DNA of 50,426 nucleotides from Acinetobacter lwoffii (GCA_013530545.1 SPVA01000047.1:1-50426); one strand, 5' to 3'; numbered from the stretch's first letter, positions 1 through 11,432 are shown. Notes: generated by a model not told the origin, from the sequence alone. Program-made: numbers and translations.

Positions 1-1685
1 GAATCGATGGAGTTTGACGTCGTCATCGTAGGCGCAGGCCCTGCGGGTCTTTCTGCTGCGATCAAAATCCGTCAACTTGCAATTGAAAACAACTTAAACG
101 ATTTGTCCGTTTGTGTCGTAGAAAAAGGCTCCGAAGTCGGTGCGCATATTCTGTCTGGTGCTGTGCTTGAACCGCGTGCCATGAATGAGCTGTTCCCGGA
201 CTGGAAAGAACAGGGTGCCCCGCTGAATGTCCCGGTGACTGAAGATAAAACCTTCTTCCTGCTGTCAGATGAAAAATCACAGGAAGCACCGCACTGGATG
301 GTGCCTAAAACCATGCATAACGATGGCAACTATGTCATCTCGCTCGGCAACGTGGTGCGCTGGTTAGGCCAGAAAGCCGAAGAACTCGAAGTATCGATCT
401 TCCCGGGCTTTGCCGCGTCTGAAATTCTGTATCATGCCGATGGTACAGTCAAAGGCATCCAAACCGGTGACATGGGCATTGGTAAAGATGGCGAACCAAC
501 GCATAACTTTACCCCGGGTTATGAACTGCATGCCAAATACACAATTTTCGCTGAAGGCTGTCGTGGTCACTTAGGTAAACGTCTGATCCAGAAGTTCAAC
601 CTGGACAAGGACGCTGATCCGCAACACTACGGTATCGGCATTAAAGAGCTTTGGGAAATCGATCCTGCCAAGCATAAACCGGGTCTGGTGATGCACGGTG
701 CCGGCTGGCCGCTTTCTGAAACCGGTTCTTCAGGTGGCTGGTGGTTATACCATGCTGAGAATAACCAGGTGACTCTGGGCATGATCGTAGATCTGTCTTA
801 CACCAACCCGCATATGTATCCCTTCATGGAAATGCAGCGCTGGAAAACCCATCCATTGATCAAGCAGTATCTGGAAGGTGGTAAGCGTATTTCTTATGGT
901 GCGCGTGCTGTGACCAAAGGTGGTTTTAACTCATTACCAAAATTCACGGTTCTTTGATTGGTGATGATGCCGGCTTCCTGAACTTTGCCAAGATCAAGGG
1001 TTCACATACTGCGATGAAATCCGGCATGCTCTGCGGTGAAGCGGTATTTGAGGCGATTGCTGCTGGTGTCGAAAAAGGCGGTGATCTGGCGGTGGCGCGT
1101 GTAGTGGAAGGCGAAGATTTCTTTGTGAAAGAACTCACCGCATATACCGACAAGTTCAACAACAGTTGGTTAAAAGAAGAGCTGTATAACTCGCGTAACT
1201 TTGGCCCGGCAATGCACAAGTTCGGTCAATGGATCGGTGGTGCATTTAACTTTATCGACCAGAACGTGTTTAAAGTGCCATTTACCCTGCACGATCTGGT
1301 TCAGGATCATGCTGCGTTGAAAACCCAGGCGGCTGAAAGCTTCAAGCCAAACTATCCAAAACCGGATGGCAAGCTGACCTTTGACCGTCTGTCTTCAGTG
1401 TTTGTCTCGAATACCGTGCATGAAGAGAACCAGCCAGCACATTTGAAACTCACCGATGCTTCAATTCCCGTGGAAGTCAACCTGCCGACATGGGATGAGC
1501 CTGCACAGCGTTACTGCCCGGCGGGGGTCTATGAGATTATGGAAAATAATGACGGTTCAAAACGCTTCCAGATCAATGCAGCCAACTGTGTACACTGCAA
1601 GACCTGTGACATCAAGGATCCGTCCCAGAACATCACCTGGGTGACACCGGAAGGTGGTGGTGGTCCGAATTACCCGAATATGTAA
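1..1685 (+). pseudogene. etfD: Electron transfer flavoprotein-ubiquinone oxidoreductase, 5'-partial and frameshifted
   Basis: ETF-QO passes electrons from electron-transfer flavoprotein to ubiquinone in the inner membrane, linking fatty-acid, amino-acid and choline-derivative oxidation to respiration. The frame is open from base 1, so the 5' end lies outside the window. The N-terminal part shows the FAD motif VVIVGAGPAG. The C-terminal part ends with the Cys-rich 4Fe-4S site (RYCPAGVYE, then NCVHCKTCDI). The two parts are in different frames: the first stops at 957 after LPKFTVL, the second resumes around 950 with GSLIGDDAGF. Family members have a Pro-Gly-Gly stretch here. Restoring it suggests loss of about 10 bp between two GGTTC copies (inferred). 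Everything else looks normal, so the lesion is recent or an assembly error. A one-frame protein from this sequence would lose the iron-sulfur domain. Identity is secure; pseudogene status is not. Confidence 0.85.
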
Positions 1686-1783
1686 GGTAATTCCTGTGAA
1701 TGAGAAAAATACATCTATTTCTCACATTCATATACCCACTCTTGAAGCAGTTAGTATTAACACTTCACTTTAATTTTTTAGGT

Positions 1784-1811
1784 AATTCCAGCTCCCTCGG
1801 GAGCTGGAATT
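1784..1811. repeat. Perfect 12-bp inverted repeat after etfD
   Basis: AATTCCAGCTCC and its exact complement flank a 4-base loop. No T run follows on either strand; the T-rich tract lies before it on the plus strand. It may mark the 3' end of the etfD transcript but is not a standard intrinsic terminator. Confidence 0.5.
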
Positions 1812-1861
1812 AATAAGTTAGAATAGAAATAATAGAAAAGATTTTATAGCGTACTGGATAT

Positions 1862-1893
1862 AAAAATGGCTTAACCAAAATGAGCTAAGCCAT
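1862..1893 (-). terminator. Intrinsic terminator of ycaO
   Basis: On the minus strand, an 8-bp stem (ATGGCTTA with TAAGCCAT, 12-base loop) is followed by five T's, about 40 bases after the ycaO stop codon. Confidence 0.7.
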
Positions 1894-1935
1894 CTTTAAA
1901 ATTTAAAACCAATGACGAAAAATTTTAGTCATTCA

Positions 1936-4143
1936 TTAAGATTTTTGATTTGCTACAAACTTGGCGCGTGCTGCATGCAGTTTTTTATAGCTGTCAATCA
2001 GGCGTAAATGACGGTCCAGTCCTTCAAGCTGCATATTGGTTTCGGTCAAACCATAGAAACGAACTGTGCCTTCGATTGAACCTAGAACGGCATCCATACG
2101 GGCATCACCAAACATACGACGGAAGTTGTGTTCATAATCTTCCAGTTCCATTTCATCATCCAGAATGACTTCCAGAACGACATTCATGCACTGGTAGAAC
2201 AGGCCACGTTCAACGGTATTGGTATTGAACTGCAGGAACTGCTCAACCAGATCTTTGGCTTCTTCAAATTGCTGCAAAGCCACATAAATCAGAAGTTTCA
2301 GTTCCAGAATCGACAGTTGGCCCCATTCAGTATTTTCATCGAATTCGATACCGATCAAGGTTTTGATCTCGGTATAGTCATCCTCATCTGCTTCTTCCAG
2401 ACACTCAACCAGTGCTTCCAGTTGTTCATCATCCAGACGGTGCAGATTCAGGATATCTTCACGGTATAACAAAGCCTTGTTGGTATTGTCCCAAACCAGA
2501 TCTTCTACCAGATAAATTTCTGAATGACCCGGTACCAGAATACGGCAAGCTGTTGCACCTAGATGCTGATACACCGCCATATAAACTTCATGGCCCATGT
2601 CTTCCAGAATTGTGAATAATTCCTGAGCTTCATCCGCATTCGAGTTTTGACCGTTATTAGTGAAATCCCACTCGACAAAATCATAATCTGATTTCGCGCT
2701 GAAGAAACGCCAAGACACCACACCGCTTGAGTCAATAAAATGTTCGACGAAGTTATTTGGTTCAGTTACTGCATTGCTGCTAAAGGTTGGTTTAGGCAGA
2801 TCATTCAGACCTTCAAAACTCCGGCCTTGTAACAACTCAGTCAGACTGCGCTCCAAAGCCACTTCAAAGTTTGGATGAGCACCAAATGAGGCAAATACAC
2901 CGCCAGTACGTGGGTTCATCAAGGTAACGCACATGACCGGGAACTGACCGCCTAGTGAAGCATCTTTGACCAGAACCGGGAAGCCCTGTTCTTCCAGACC
3001 TTTAATGCCTTCAACAATTTTTGGATATTTTGCCAGAACATGTTCAGGCACATCCGGAAGTGCCAGTTCGCCTTCAAGAATTTCACGTTTAACCGCACGC
3101 TCAAAAATTTCAGACAGACATTGTACTTGCGCTTCAGCCAGCGTATTCCCAGCGCTCATACCGTTACTTAAGTACAGGTTTTCAATCAGATTCGATGGGA
3201 AATAAACGGTTTCACCATCCGACTGACGTACAAATGGCAGTGAACAGATGCCACGAGCCTTATTGCCTGAGTTGGTATCATAAAGATGGATACCCAATAA
3301 TTCATCTTCAGGATCATAAATTTCACGGGTATGTTCATCTAAAACTTCTGCAGGTAGTTCGCCATTCGGACCTGGCTGGAACCATTTTTCATCTGGATAA
3401 TGCACAAATTCGGCATTGGCAATATCCTCACCCCAGAACTGGTCGTTATAGAAGAAGTTACAGTTCAGACGCTCAATAAATTCACCCAAAGCAGATGCCA
3501 GCGCACTTTCTTTGGTCGAACCTTTACCGTTGGTAAAGCACATTGGCGACTGCGCATCACGAATATGCAATGACCAGACATTCGGCACGATATTACGCCA
3601 AGACGCAATTTCAATCTTCATGCCGAGGCCTGCCAGAATGGCAGACATATTGGCAATGGTTTCTTCCAGCGGCAGGTCTTTACCTGGAATGAAAGTCGTA
3701 TGATCAGAAGCCAGGCTTGGCATCAATAAAGCTTGAGCATCCGCATCAATGCTTTCCACTTCTTCAATGACAAATTCAGGACCGGTTTGAATTACTTTCT
3801 TGACAGTACAACGATCAATCGAACGTAAAATCCCTTGGCGGTCTTTTTCAGAAATATCAGCCGGCAGTTCCACCTGAATTTTAAAAATCTGTTTATAGCG
3901 GTTTTCAGGATCAACAATATTGTTTTGCGAAAGGCGGATATTATCAGTCGGAATGTCACGTGCTGCGCAATAGACTTTGACAAAATAAGCCGCACAAAGT
4001 GCTGATGACGCCAGAAAATAATCGAATGGGCCGGGTGCTGAACCATCGCCTTTATAGCGGATCGGCTGATCGGCAATCACCGTGAAGTCATCGAACTTGG
4101 CTTCCTGGCGAAGATTATCGAGATAATTGACCTTAATTTCCAT
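1936..4143 (-). CDS. ycaO: OsmC-like domain fused to YcaO cyclodehydratase-family protein
   Basis: The 735-residue protein has an OsmC-like N-terminal domain (about residues 1-135). A YcaO domain follows (about 170-580) with the ATP-binding acidic motifs typical of the family, for example KESALASALGEFIERLNC. The C-terminal part (about 590-735) is acidic and helical. E. coli YcaO, about 586 residues and lacking the OsmC part, assists RimO-dependent beta-methylthiolation of ribosomal protein S12. A like role is inferred here because there is no RiPP precursor or dehydrogenase nearby. The OsmC domain could bring a thiol or peroxide-linked function, but that is untested. It stands alone between its own terminator and a 340-base upstream region. 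An AGG lies about 8 bases before the ATG. Family assignment is strong; substrate is less sure. Confidence 0.88.
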   Translation of the reverse strand: MEIKVNYLDNLRQEAKFDDFTVIADQPIRYKGDGSAPGPFDYFLASSALCAAYFVKVYCAARDIPTDNIRLSQNNIVDPENRYKQIFKIQVELPADISEKDRQGILRSIDRCTVKKVIQTGPEFVIEEVESIDADAQALLMPSLASDHTTFIPGKDLPLEETIANMSAILAGLGMKIEIASWRNIVPNVWSLHIRDAQSPMCFTNGKGSTKESALASALGEFIERLNCNFFYNDQFWGEDIANAEFVHYPDEKWFQPGPNGELPAEVLDEHTREIYDPEDELLGIHLYDTNSGNKARGICSLPFVRQSDGETVYFPSNLIENLYLSNGMSAGNTLAEAQVQCLSEIFERAVKREILEGELALPDVPEHVLAKYPKIVEGIKGLEEQGFPVLVKDASLGGQFPVMCVTLMNPRTGGVFASFGAHPNFEVALERSLTELLQGRSFEGLNDLPKPTFSSNAVTEPNNFVEHFIDSSGVVSWRFFSAKSDYDFVEWDFTNNGQNSNADEAQELFTILEDMGHEVYMAVYQHLGATACRILVPGHSEIYLVEDLVWDNTNKALLYREDILNLHRLDDEQLEALVECLEEADEDDYTEIKTLIGIEFDENTEWGQLSILELKLLIYVALQQFEEAKDLVEQFLQFNTNTVERGLFYQCMNVVLEVILDDEMELEDYEHNFRRMFGDARMDAVLGSIEGTVRFYGLTETNMQLEGLDRHLRLIDSYKKLHAARAKFVANQKS

Positions 4144-4484
4144 GTGGATACCTAAATATTCTTATGTGCCGTCACGGACAGATAAGATGCTGAATCTGAA
4201 TATACAAGCCGGTTCACGGAGGAGAACTTGAATGAAAAATAGAAAATGGTCAGGTTATACCATTTGACGAAGTGTCTGGATAACGCTGCCGAGAATGGGC
4301 GCTATTATAGAATTATTTTATGAAATTGATAATGTTTGTCTGAAATTCTGGCAGATTAAACCAGATCCTCAGTCTTTCCTGAGCTGCCGGAGCATGAATC
4401 AACTTCAAGTCATGGCTTATACTATTAATCAAAGTTGTAGATAAGGCAGATTTTCACCCGCCTAGTCTGAATGATTTCATAATT
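4144..4484. other. Intergenic region between the TorF-like gene and ycaO
   Basis: 341 bases, AT-rich. It must hold the ycaO promoter and the 3' end of the TorF-like transcript. I see no convincing operator, RNA structure or small gene; a weak GGC/GCC-ended inverted repeat near 4440-4460 lacks a T run. Confidence 0.4.
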
Positions 4485-5254
4485 TTAAAAATCATAACTC
4501 AGTGCAAATACTGCAAGATTACGCTGCTTGTCATCATAGCGGTCATAACCGCCAAAGATATATTCACCTGACACACTCAACTGCGGTAAAAGCGCATAAC
4601 TGAGTCCGGCAGAAGCATAACGAAAGGCAAACTGCTTTTCGGTATCGCCCAGTTCACCGCCCTCATATTTGCCTTCATCGTTAAAATAGCTTCCTGCTGC
4701 TGTAATGCTGGCATTGAGACAATCATTCAACTGATGGTTCAGGTTAAGCGTATAAAAAGTATCGCCCTGATTGGCATAAGCCACATCATACAGATAGGTC
4801 GATACGCTGGCGCCGATACTGGTTTGATCATTCAACGCACGACTTACATTTAAGCCCAACTCATTTCCAGTGGTGTTCTCACCGCCCGGATAATAATAGG
4901 TCGCATTCCATAAATCCCAGTCATAATTTTCGCTGCTATGGGTATAACCCAGCAGAAAATCATGCTCGAATTTGTCTGAACGATGTCCCGGACGCCCCTG
5001 CACTTTTGCATAAGAGTATCCAAGCGTAGATCCCCAATATCCAACATAAAAATTGCCATAAGCCAGATTCAATGCAGCCTGTACAGCAACGTCGTCATTT
5101 TCAGGTGCATTGGTCAAACCACGGGAGACGTACTTGGAGACCACACTCAAGTTTCCGCTTGCTTCTATTTTTTTACTTCCGCATCATCAGCATAACAGTA
5201 AAAACTTGAAACAGCAGCACAGCCAAACAGCACTGTTTGATTGAATATTTTCAT
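4485..5254 (-). pseudogene. TorF-like putative outer-membrane porin with a frame break after the signal peptide
   Basis: The mature part reads as an outer-membrane beta-barrel of the TorF/TIGR02001 type: NLSVVSKYVSRGL at the start, repeated aromatic strand patterns, and a C-terminal strand ending in ALSYDF with the terminal Phe typical of porins. No signal peptide is in that frame. Upstream, an ATG at 5254 opens a good signal peptide (MKIFNQTVLFGCAAVSSFYC, then YADDAEVKK) that stops at TAG just after a run of seven A's on the coding strand (5168-5174). One extra A would join the two parts (KKIEASGNLSVV). The gene is therefore a one-base frame break in a homopolymer. That may be sequencing error, phase variation or inactivation. 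Substrate is unknown. Confidence 0.75.
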
Positions 5255-5383
5255 AAAATATAAATTGTATTAAGCAAAGCCGGAGATAAAACGAAAGCAG
5301 TCGAGATTTTATCTCCGTTTTGGGGAAAAAATTGAAATTCGTTTTACTCCTGCTTTACTAGACGACAGGAATAAAACCATGAT

Positions 5384-7039
5384 TTAAGCGCGAGGCGCCT
5401 TGTAAAAAGGTGCAGATGAAGGCGCAAGAGGAGGTTTGCCACGAATATGGTCTGCCAGTTTTTCAGCGATCATAATCGTAGTTGCATTGAGGTTGCCGGT
5501 AATGATCAAAGGCATTATCGAGGCATCAATCACACGCAGACCCTGCATTTCATGTACGCGTCCATAACCATCGACAACCGCCATGTCATCCTCACCCATT
5601 TTACAGCTACACGATGGATGATACGCGGTTTCTGCATGATTACGAACAAATTCATCAATTTCAGCATCTGTTTGTAGATGTTTTCCCGGACTGATTTCTT
5701 CACCACGATAGGGATCCAATGCCGGCTGATGCATAATTTCCCGGGTAATGCGGATGGCATCGCGGAATTCACGCCAGTCCTGCTCGGTACTCATATAATT
5801 AAACAGAATACTTGGATGCTCAAACGGGTCTTTGGATTTCAGACGAATACGGCCACGTGACGGCGAACGCATAGAGCCCACATGAGCCTGGAAGCCATGT
5901 TCATGAATGGCATTGGTGCCATTATAATTAATGGCCACAGGCAGGAAATGATACTGGATATTGGGCCATTCAAATTCGTCGGAAGAGCGGATAAAACCAC
6001 CGGCTTCAAACTGGTTGCTGGCTCCAATACCTTTACCTAAAAATAACCATTCAGCGCCAATCATCGGCTGGTTATACCACTTGAGTGCCGGATATAAGCT
6101 AACCGGTTTTTTGCATTTATATTGCAGGTACATTTCCAGATGGTCTTGCAGGTTTTCACCCACACCAGGCAAATCCTGAACCACAGGAATATCCAGACTT
6201 TTTAACAGTTCGGCCGGACCTACACCGGAGCGTTGCAGGATTTGCGGCGAGGCAATTGCACCTGCACATAGCAATACTTCACGGTCTGCAAAGACCTGAA
6301 TCGGCTGTAAGGTATTTTGTCCTTCAAAATATTCCACACCAATCGCCTGATTACGATTAAACAGAATACGGTTGGTCATGGCGTGGGTAATAATCGTGAG
6401 ATTATCCCGGCCTTTGGCTATATCGAGATAACCACGTGCTGTACTGGAACGACGGCCTTGCGGCGTTACAGTACGGTCCATCGGCCCAAAACCTTCCTGC
6501 TGATAGCCATTCAGGTCATCAGTACGTGGATAACCGGCCTGTACACCTGCCTCGACCATGGCATGGAACAGTTCATTATTGCCATTTTTAGGTGTTGCCA
6601 CCGAAACCGGTCCAGAATCACCATGATAATCATTGCCGCCAATATCGCGCGTTTCAGCTTTTTTATAATACGGCAGACATTCAGCATAGCTCCAGTGTTC
6701 TAGCCCCTTCAGGCTGGCCCACTGTTCAAGATCCATAGCATTACCGCGAATGTAACACATGCCGTTAATTAATGAAGAACCGCCCAGACCTTTTCCGCGC
6801 CCGCACTCCATACGACGATTATTCATATGAGGTTCGGGATCGGTCAGATAGGCCCAGTTATAGCGTCGTCCCTGTAATGGATAAGCCAATGCAGCAGGCA
6901 TTTGTGTTCTGAAGTCTAGACGGTAATCCGGCCCACCTGCTTCCAGCAATAGGACTTTCACATCCGGATCTTCAGTTAAACGCGCTGCGAGTACATTCCC
7001 TGCCGAACCTGCACCGATAATAATATAGTCGTAATTCAT
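5384..7039 (-). CDS. betA: Choline dehydrogenase
   Basis: This membrane-associated GMC-family flavoprotein oxidises choline to betaine aldehyde, the first step to the osmoprotectant glycine betaine. It is 551 residues, normal for BetA. The N-terminus has the FAD dinucleotide-binding motif [15 protein letters not shown]. The GMC signature [20 protein letters not shown] is near residue 80. The conserved C-terminal catalytic His lies in [10 protein letters not shown]. The ATG is preceded by AGGGAGG at good spacing. It is the last gene of betI-betB-betA, 11 bases after betB, so it is very likely co-transcribed and repressed by BetI in the absence of choline. Confidence 0.95.
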   Translation of the reverse strand: MNYDYIIIGAGSAGNVLAARLTEDPDVKVLLLEAGGPDYRLDFRTQMPAALAYPLQGRRYNWAYLTDPEPHMNNRRMECGRGKGLGGSSLINGMCYIRGNAMDLEQWASLKGLEHWSYAECLPYYKKAETRDIGGNDYHGDSGPVSVATPKNGNNELFHAMVEAGVQAGYPRTDDLNGYQQEGFGPMDRTVTPQGRRSSTARGYLDIAKGRDNLTIITHAMTNRILFNRNQAIGVEYFEGQNTLQPIQVFADREVLLCAGAIASPQILQRSGVGPAELLKSLDIPVVQDLPGVGENLQDHLEMYLQYKCKKPVSLYPALKWYNQPMIGAEWLFLGKGIGASNQFEAGGFIRSSDEFEWPNIQYHFLPVAINYNGTNAIHEHGFQAHVGSMRSPSRGRIRLKSKDPFEHPSILFNYMSTEQDWREFRDAIRITREIMHQPALDPYRGEEISPGKHLQTDAEIDEFVRNHAETAYHPSCSCKMGEDDMAVVDGYGRVHEMQGLRVIDASIMPLIITGNLNATTIMIAEKLADHIRGKPPLAPSSAPFYKAPRA

Positions 7040-7050
7040 CCAATCCTCCC

Positions 7051-8526
7051 TTATGCGCTAAATACAGACTGGAAAGGACTAAGTTCAACTTGCACCGACT
7101 TGGTCTGGGTATATTGCTGTAGCGTGACAATACCGTTTTCGCGACCGACACCTGAATGTTTATAGCCACCGACAGGCATTTCTGCCGGTGATTCGCCCCA
7201 GGTATTAATCCAGCAAATGCCGGCTTCGATTTGATGAATAATACGATGCGCACGTGCCAGATTCGGTGTCACGACACCAGCTGCCAAACCATATTCGGTA
7301 TCATTGGCACGACGAATCGCCTCTTCTTCTGAGTCATAACTCAGAATACTCATGACTGGACCAAAAATTTCTTCACGGACAATCGTCATGTCGTCACGGC
7401 AATCGGTAAATACCGTTGGTAGCACATAAGCGCCTTGGGCAAACTGCTCATCTTCGGCACGGCCACCGCCACAAAGTAAACGAGCACCTTCTTTTTTGCC
7501 CTGTTCGATATAATCCAGCACTTTTTCCATATGAGAGAAGCTGGAAACTGGACCAAAATTGGTTTCAGGATCGAGTGGGTCCCCCATCCGGATATAAGGA
7601 ATACGCTGCAGAATCTTTTCTTCAAATTCTGCTTTTGAGGCTAAAGGTACAAATACCCGTGTACCATTGGTACAGACCTGACCTGAACTGTAGAAGTTGG
7701 CCATCATGGCAATATCTGCTGCCAGATCCAGATCGGCATCTTCACAGATAATCAGCGGGGATTTTCCGCCCAGCTCCATGGTGACTTCTTTCAGGCTGGA
7801 ATTTGCAGCTTGGGCCATGACTTTTTTGCCGGTTGCGACACCACCGGTAAATGAAACTTTGGCTATGTCCGGATGTGAAGTCAGATAGCCACCAATGTCA
7901 CCACTACCGGTCACCACATTAAATACACCATGCGGCACACCTGCTTCAGTATAAATTTCTGCCAGTTTTAATGCAGTTAAAGGCGTCACTTCACTGGCTT
8001 TAAAGATCATGGCATTGCCTGCTGCCAGTGCAGGTGCAGATTTCCATAAGGCAATTTGAATCGGGTAATTCCATGCACCAATCCCGGCAACCACACCCAA
8101 AGGTTCACGGCGGGTATAAACAAACGAACTGCTTCTGAGCGGGATTTGCTGGCCTTCTAATGCTGGCAAAATACCTGCATAGTATTCGAGTACATCTGCA
8201 CCTGTCGCAATATCGACGGTGGATGTTTCACTGAAAGCTTTACCACTGTCGAGACTTTCTAAACGCGCCAGCTCATCATTACGTTCACGGAGGATGGCAA
8301 CAGCCTTGTTCAAAATACGCGAACGTTGAATCGCCGTCATTTCTGCCCAGACTTTTTGTCCTTTCTGTGCCGATTCAACAGCGCGATCGATATCTTTTCG
8401 CGTACACACTTGCACGTCTGCCAGAACTTCGCCTGTTGCAGGATTAATCGTTTGAAACGTGCTATTGGACGTTGCATCGACATATTGTCCATGAATATAA
8501 GGACGTTGCAGTTTGAATGTTGTCAA
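7051..8526 (-). CDS. betB: Betaine aldehyde dehydrogenase
   Basis: This cytoplasmic NAD(P)-dependent aldehyde dehydrogenase converts betaine aldehyde to glycine betaine, completing the two-step pathway begun by BetA. It is 491 residues, typical for BetB. ELGGKSPL carries the general-base Glu and [12 protein letters not shown] the catalytic Cys. [19 protein letters not shown] near the C-terminus is characteristic of the BetB branch. It sits 21 bases after betI and 11 before betA in one operon. Confidence 0.95.
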   Translation of the reverse strand: MTTFKLQRPYIHGQYVDATSNSTFQTINPATGEVLADVQVCTRKDIDRAVESAQKGQKVWAEMTAIQRSRILNKAVAILRERNDELARLESLDSGKAFSETSTVDIATGADVLEYYAGILPALEGQQIPLRSSSFVYTRREPLGVVAGIGAWNYPIQIALWKSAPALAAGNAMIFKASEVTPLTALKLAEIYTEAGVPHGVFNVVTGSGDIGGYLTSHPDIAKVSFTGGVATGKKVMAQAANSSLKEVTMELGGKSPLIICEDADLDLAADIAMMANFYSSGQVCTNGTRVFVPLASKAEFEEKILQRIPYIRMGDPLDPETNFGPVSSFSHMEKVLDYIEQGKKEGARLLCGGGRAEDEQFAQGAYVLPTVFTDCRDDMTIVREEIFGPVMSILSYDSEEEAIRRANDTEYGLAAGVVTPNLARAHRIIHQIEAGICWINTWGESPAEMPVGGYKHSGVGRENGIVTLQQYTQTKSVQVELSPFQSVFSA

Positions 8527-8547
8527 TGGAATTTCCTCGCAGGTGGG

Positions 8548-9126
8548 TTATTTGAGTTGTTGCCGGATATATTCACTACACAGTTCAATCGGCAGTTCCG
8601 GGTCAATTTCGCCATTTACCAAAGCACCTCTTAGCCAGAATCCGTCAATCAATGCTGCCAGACCTTGAGCGGATTTCTCTGCCTGGTCTTTACTCAACTT
8701 TTTCATGAATTCATATTTGAGATTGGAATGTAAACGGTAATGATTGATTTGCTGTAAACGGTGTAATTCAGGTTGGTGCAAACTGCTAGCCCAGAACGCC
8801 AACCAGACTTTCATGGCTGCTTTGTCCGTTTGTGGAGCAGCAAAATTACCGCGTACGATCGCCAGCAGGCGCTGCTCCGGTAAGTCATCAACCTGTATCT
8901 TTATCTGTGCAACAGATTTACCCAATTGCTGCAATAAGTAACGCATTGTGGCTTCAATCAGCCCATTTTTACCTTGAAAATAATGACTTATGATACCAGT
9001 TGAAACACCTGCCCTCTGAGCAATCTGATTAATTGACGCTTCTGCAAAACCTAGCTCATTCACTGCAGCTAAGGTGGCATCGATCAGTTGCTGACGACGG
9101 ATCGGTTGCATACCAACTTTTGGCAT
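8548..9126 (-). CDS. betI: TetR-family choline-responsive repressor BetI
   Basis: BetI represses the bet genes and is released by choline. The 192-residue product starts [15 protein letters not shown], the usual BetI N-terminus. The TetR helix-turn-helix follows ([20 protein letters not shown]). I chose the ATG at 9126 over one 72 bases upstream because it matches the family start and has an AGG in front at usable spacing. It is first in betI-betB-betA and divergent from betT. A perfect palindrome that fits a BetI operator lies in the shared promoter region. Confidence 0.93.
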   Translation of the reverse strand: MPKVGMQPIRRQQLIDATLAAVNELGFAEASINQIAQRAGVSTGIISHYFQGKNGLIEATMRYLLQQLGKSVAQIKIQVDDLPEQRLLAIVRGNFAAPQTDKAAMKVWLAFWASSLHQPELHRLQQINHYRLHSNLKYEFMKKLSKDQAEKSAQGLAALIDGFWLRGALVNGEIDPELPIELCSEYIRQQLK

Positions 9127-9213
9127 AGGACTAACCTGAATAACGGATATAACAATAGAAAGCCACTCTGCTAAAAAATTAGCAGAATGAGGTAACAATT
9201 CATAAACGCTTTT

Positions 9214-9233
9214 TTAATTGAACGTTCAATTAA
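9214..9233. promoter_or_regulatory. Probable BetI operator
   Basis: A perfect 20-bp palindrome centred on GAAC/GTTC (TTAATTGAAC and its complement) lies between divergent betI and betT, 88 bases from the betI start and 163 from betT. It resembles the symmetric GAACGTTC-centred sites described for BetI. One dimer here could control both directions. Confidence 0.65.
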
Positions 9234-9395
9234 TAAAAATTATAGTGCCAGCTCACCCTTGATGTACAGCGCAGTTTGTTTTGGATTTGCAAAAGTTTGT
9301 AATTCACGAAAACAAGGAAACTTTACCGCAGGCTTTTGCTTTTAAATCACACTGCACTGTAGATCATCCGGCAACAAAACGATGGTCATGGATTT

Positions 9396-11432
9396 ATGCA
9401 AAAGAAAAATGAAGAGATGCGAGATGGTCTGAATAAAGTAGTTTTTTATTTTTCGGCGACACTTATTCTGCTGTTTTCTATCATCACCATTTTATTTAAT
9501 GAACAAGCCAATCAAGTCATTATCAATATCTTAAACTGGGTTAGTCGTACCTTTAGCTGGTATTACCTGCTGGCGGCCACGCTGTATCTGGTTTTTATCG
9601 TCTTTATCGCCTGCTCACGTTATGGCGAGATTAAATTAGGCCCCAAACATTCCAAGCCAGAATTTAGCCTGCTGAGTTGGTCGGCGATGCTATTTTCTGC
9701 CGGAATCGGGATTGACCTGATGTTTTTCTCGGTGGCGGAACCACTTTCCCATTATATGAATCCGCCTATAGGCGAAGGTGAAACCTTTGAAGCTGCGCGC
9801 CAGTCCATGGTGTGGACCCTGTTTCACTACGGTTTAACCGGCTGGAGTATGTACGCGCTGATTGGGGTCGCCCTAGGTTATTTCAGTTACCGCTACAATT
9901 TACCGCTCACCATCCGATCAGCACTCTATCCTATTTTTGGAAAAAGAATTAATGGCCCGATCGGCCATACGGTGGATACGGCTGCAGTACTTGGCACAAT
10001 TTTCGGTATTGCTACGACCTGCGGGATTGGCGTTGTGCAATTAAATTACGGCCTGCATGTATTGTTTGATTTACCAGAAAATATCTGGATTCAAACTGTA
10101 CTCATCGCCGTTGCCGTGATTATTACTATTATTTCAGTCACTGCCGGTGTCAATAAAGGCATCCGAATCCTGTCTGAAATTAATATCTATGTGTCAATTG
10201 GGCTGCTGCTATTCATTCTGTTTGTAGGCAATACCGAGTTTTTATTAGCCGCCTTGATTCAGAATTTTGGTGACTATATCAGCCAGTTCCCGAAGCTTTC
10301 TTTAACCAGTTTTCCTTTTGAACAACCGAAAGAGTGGATGAATAGCTGGACCCTGTTCTTCTGGGCATGGTGGATCGCCTGGTCACCTTTTGTTGGTCTG
10401 TTCCTGGCCCGTATTTCCCGTGGTCGTACCATTCGCGAATTTGTCACCGGGACTTTGGTTATTCCTCTGTTATTTACCCTGACCTGGTTGTCTATTTTCG
10501 GTAACAGTGCTTTATACAGCGTGATTTTTGATGGTAATACTCAACTTGCTACGACAGTTTTAGAAAATCCGGCACATGGTTTTTATGATCTGCTGGCGCA
10601 GTATCCAGGCTTTATGTTTACTGCAGGTGTCGCCACCATTACCGGCTTGCTGTTCTATGTGACCTCAGCGGATTCAGGGGCATTGGTATTGGGAAATTTC
10701 ACCACCAAATTCACTAATATTGAGCATGATTCACCGCGCTGGCTGAGTGTGTTCTGGGCCATTGCCATCGGTTTGCTGACTTTGGCAATGCTCATGGCGA
10801 ATGGCGTGACAGCATTACAGAACACTACGATTATTATGGGTCTGCCTTTTAGTTTCGTCATTTTCTTTGTGATGGCCGGACTGTATAAGTCCTTGCGTCT
10901 GGAGGATTTTCGTCAGGCCAGTACTAGCCTGAATGCGGCACCTGTGGTCGGCAATGTGGATATCCTGAACTGGAAGAAGCGTCTGAGCCGGGTCATGCTG
11001 CATCCAAGCCTGTCCCAGACCCGGACCATGCTGGACAATGTCTGCAAGCCGGCCATTGAGGCCGTTGCAACCGAGTTAATTGACAAAGGCATTCAAGTCA
11101 ATATTCAGGAAAAATCACTTGAGGAAGAACCTGAACTGTATCACCTGGATCTGACCATTCAGCTCGATGAAGAAGAAAACTTTGTTTATGAAATATGGCC
11201 AGTACGCTATGACACGCCAAATTTCAGTTCACGTGGTAAACGAACCAAACGTTATTACTATCGTCTGGAAAGTTATCTGTTTGAAGGCTCTCAGGGCAAC
11301 GATCTGGTCGGTTATAGCAAGGAACAGGTGATCAATGACATCCTGGATAAATATGAACGCCATATGATGTATTTGCATATTAACCGGATCAGCCCAGGTA
11401 AACGTCCGCTGTTCCCGGATCGTGAAATCTAG
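9396..11432 (+). CDS. betT: High-affinity choline transporter, BCCT family
   Basis: Proton-coupled choline uptake across the inner membrane, feeding BetA and BetB. The 678-residue protein has about 12 membrane segments (residues 15-510) and the BCCT signature tryptophans in FFWAWWIAWSPFVGLFLARI. A hydrophilic tail of roughly 160 residues follows. Such a long tail is the osmosensing feature of osmotically activated BetT proteins, in contrast to short constitutive forms. It diverges from betI across a 269-base region containing the probable BetI operator. The downstream MarC-type gene starts 25 bases after it and may be co-transcribed. Confidence 0.93.
   Translation: MQKKNEEMRDGLNKVVFYFSATLILLFSIITILFNEQANQVIINILNWVSRTFSWYYLLAATLYLVFIVFIACSRYGEIKLGPKHSKPEFSLLSWSAMLFSAGIGIDLMFFSVAEPLSHYMNPPIGEGETFEAARQSMVWTLFHYGLTGWSMYALIGVALGYFSYRYNLPLTIRSALYPIFGKRINGPIGHTVDTAAVLGTIFGIATTCGIGVVQLNYGLHVLFDLPENIWIQTVLIAVAVIITIISVTAGVNKGIRILSEINIYVSIGLLLFILFVGNTEFLLAALIQNFGDYISQFPKLSLTSFPFEQPKEWMNSWTLFFWAWWIAWSPFVGLFLARISRGRTIREFVTGTLVIPLLFTLTWLSIFGNSALYSVIFDGNTQLATTVLENPAHGFYDLLAQYPGFMFTAGVATITGLLFYVTSADSGALVLGNFTTKFTNIEHDSPRWLSVFWAIAIGLLTLAMLMANGVTALQNTTIIMGLPFSFVIFFVMAGLYKSLRLEDFRQASTSLNAAPVVGNVDILNWKKRLSRVMLHPSLSQTRTMLDNVCKPAIEAVATELIDKGIQVNIQEKSLEEEPELYHLDLTIQLDEEENFVYEIWPVRYDTPNFSSRGKRTKRYYYRLESYLFEGSQGNDLVGYSKEQVINDILDKYERHMMYLHINRISPGKRPLFPDREI

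Noticed and set aside
1784-1811. Perfect hairpin as an intrinsic terminator
   Set aside because: No T run follows on either strand.
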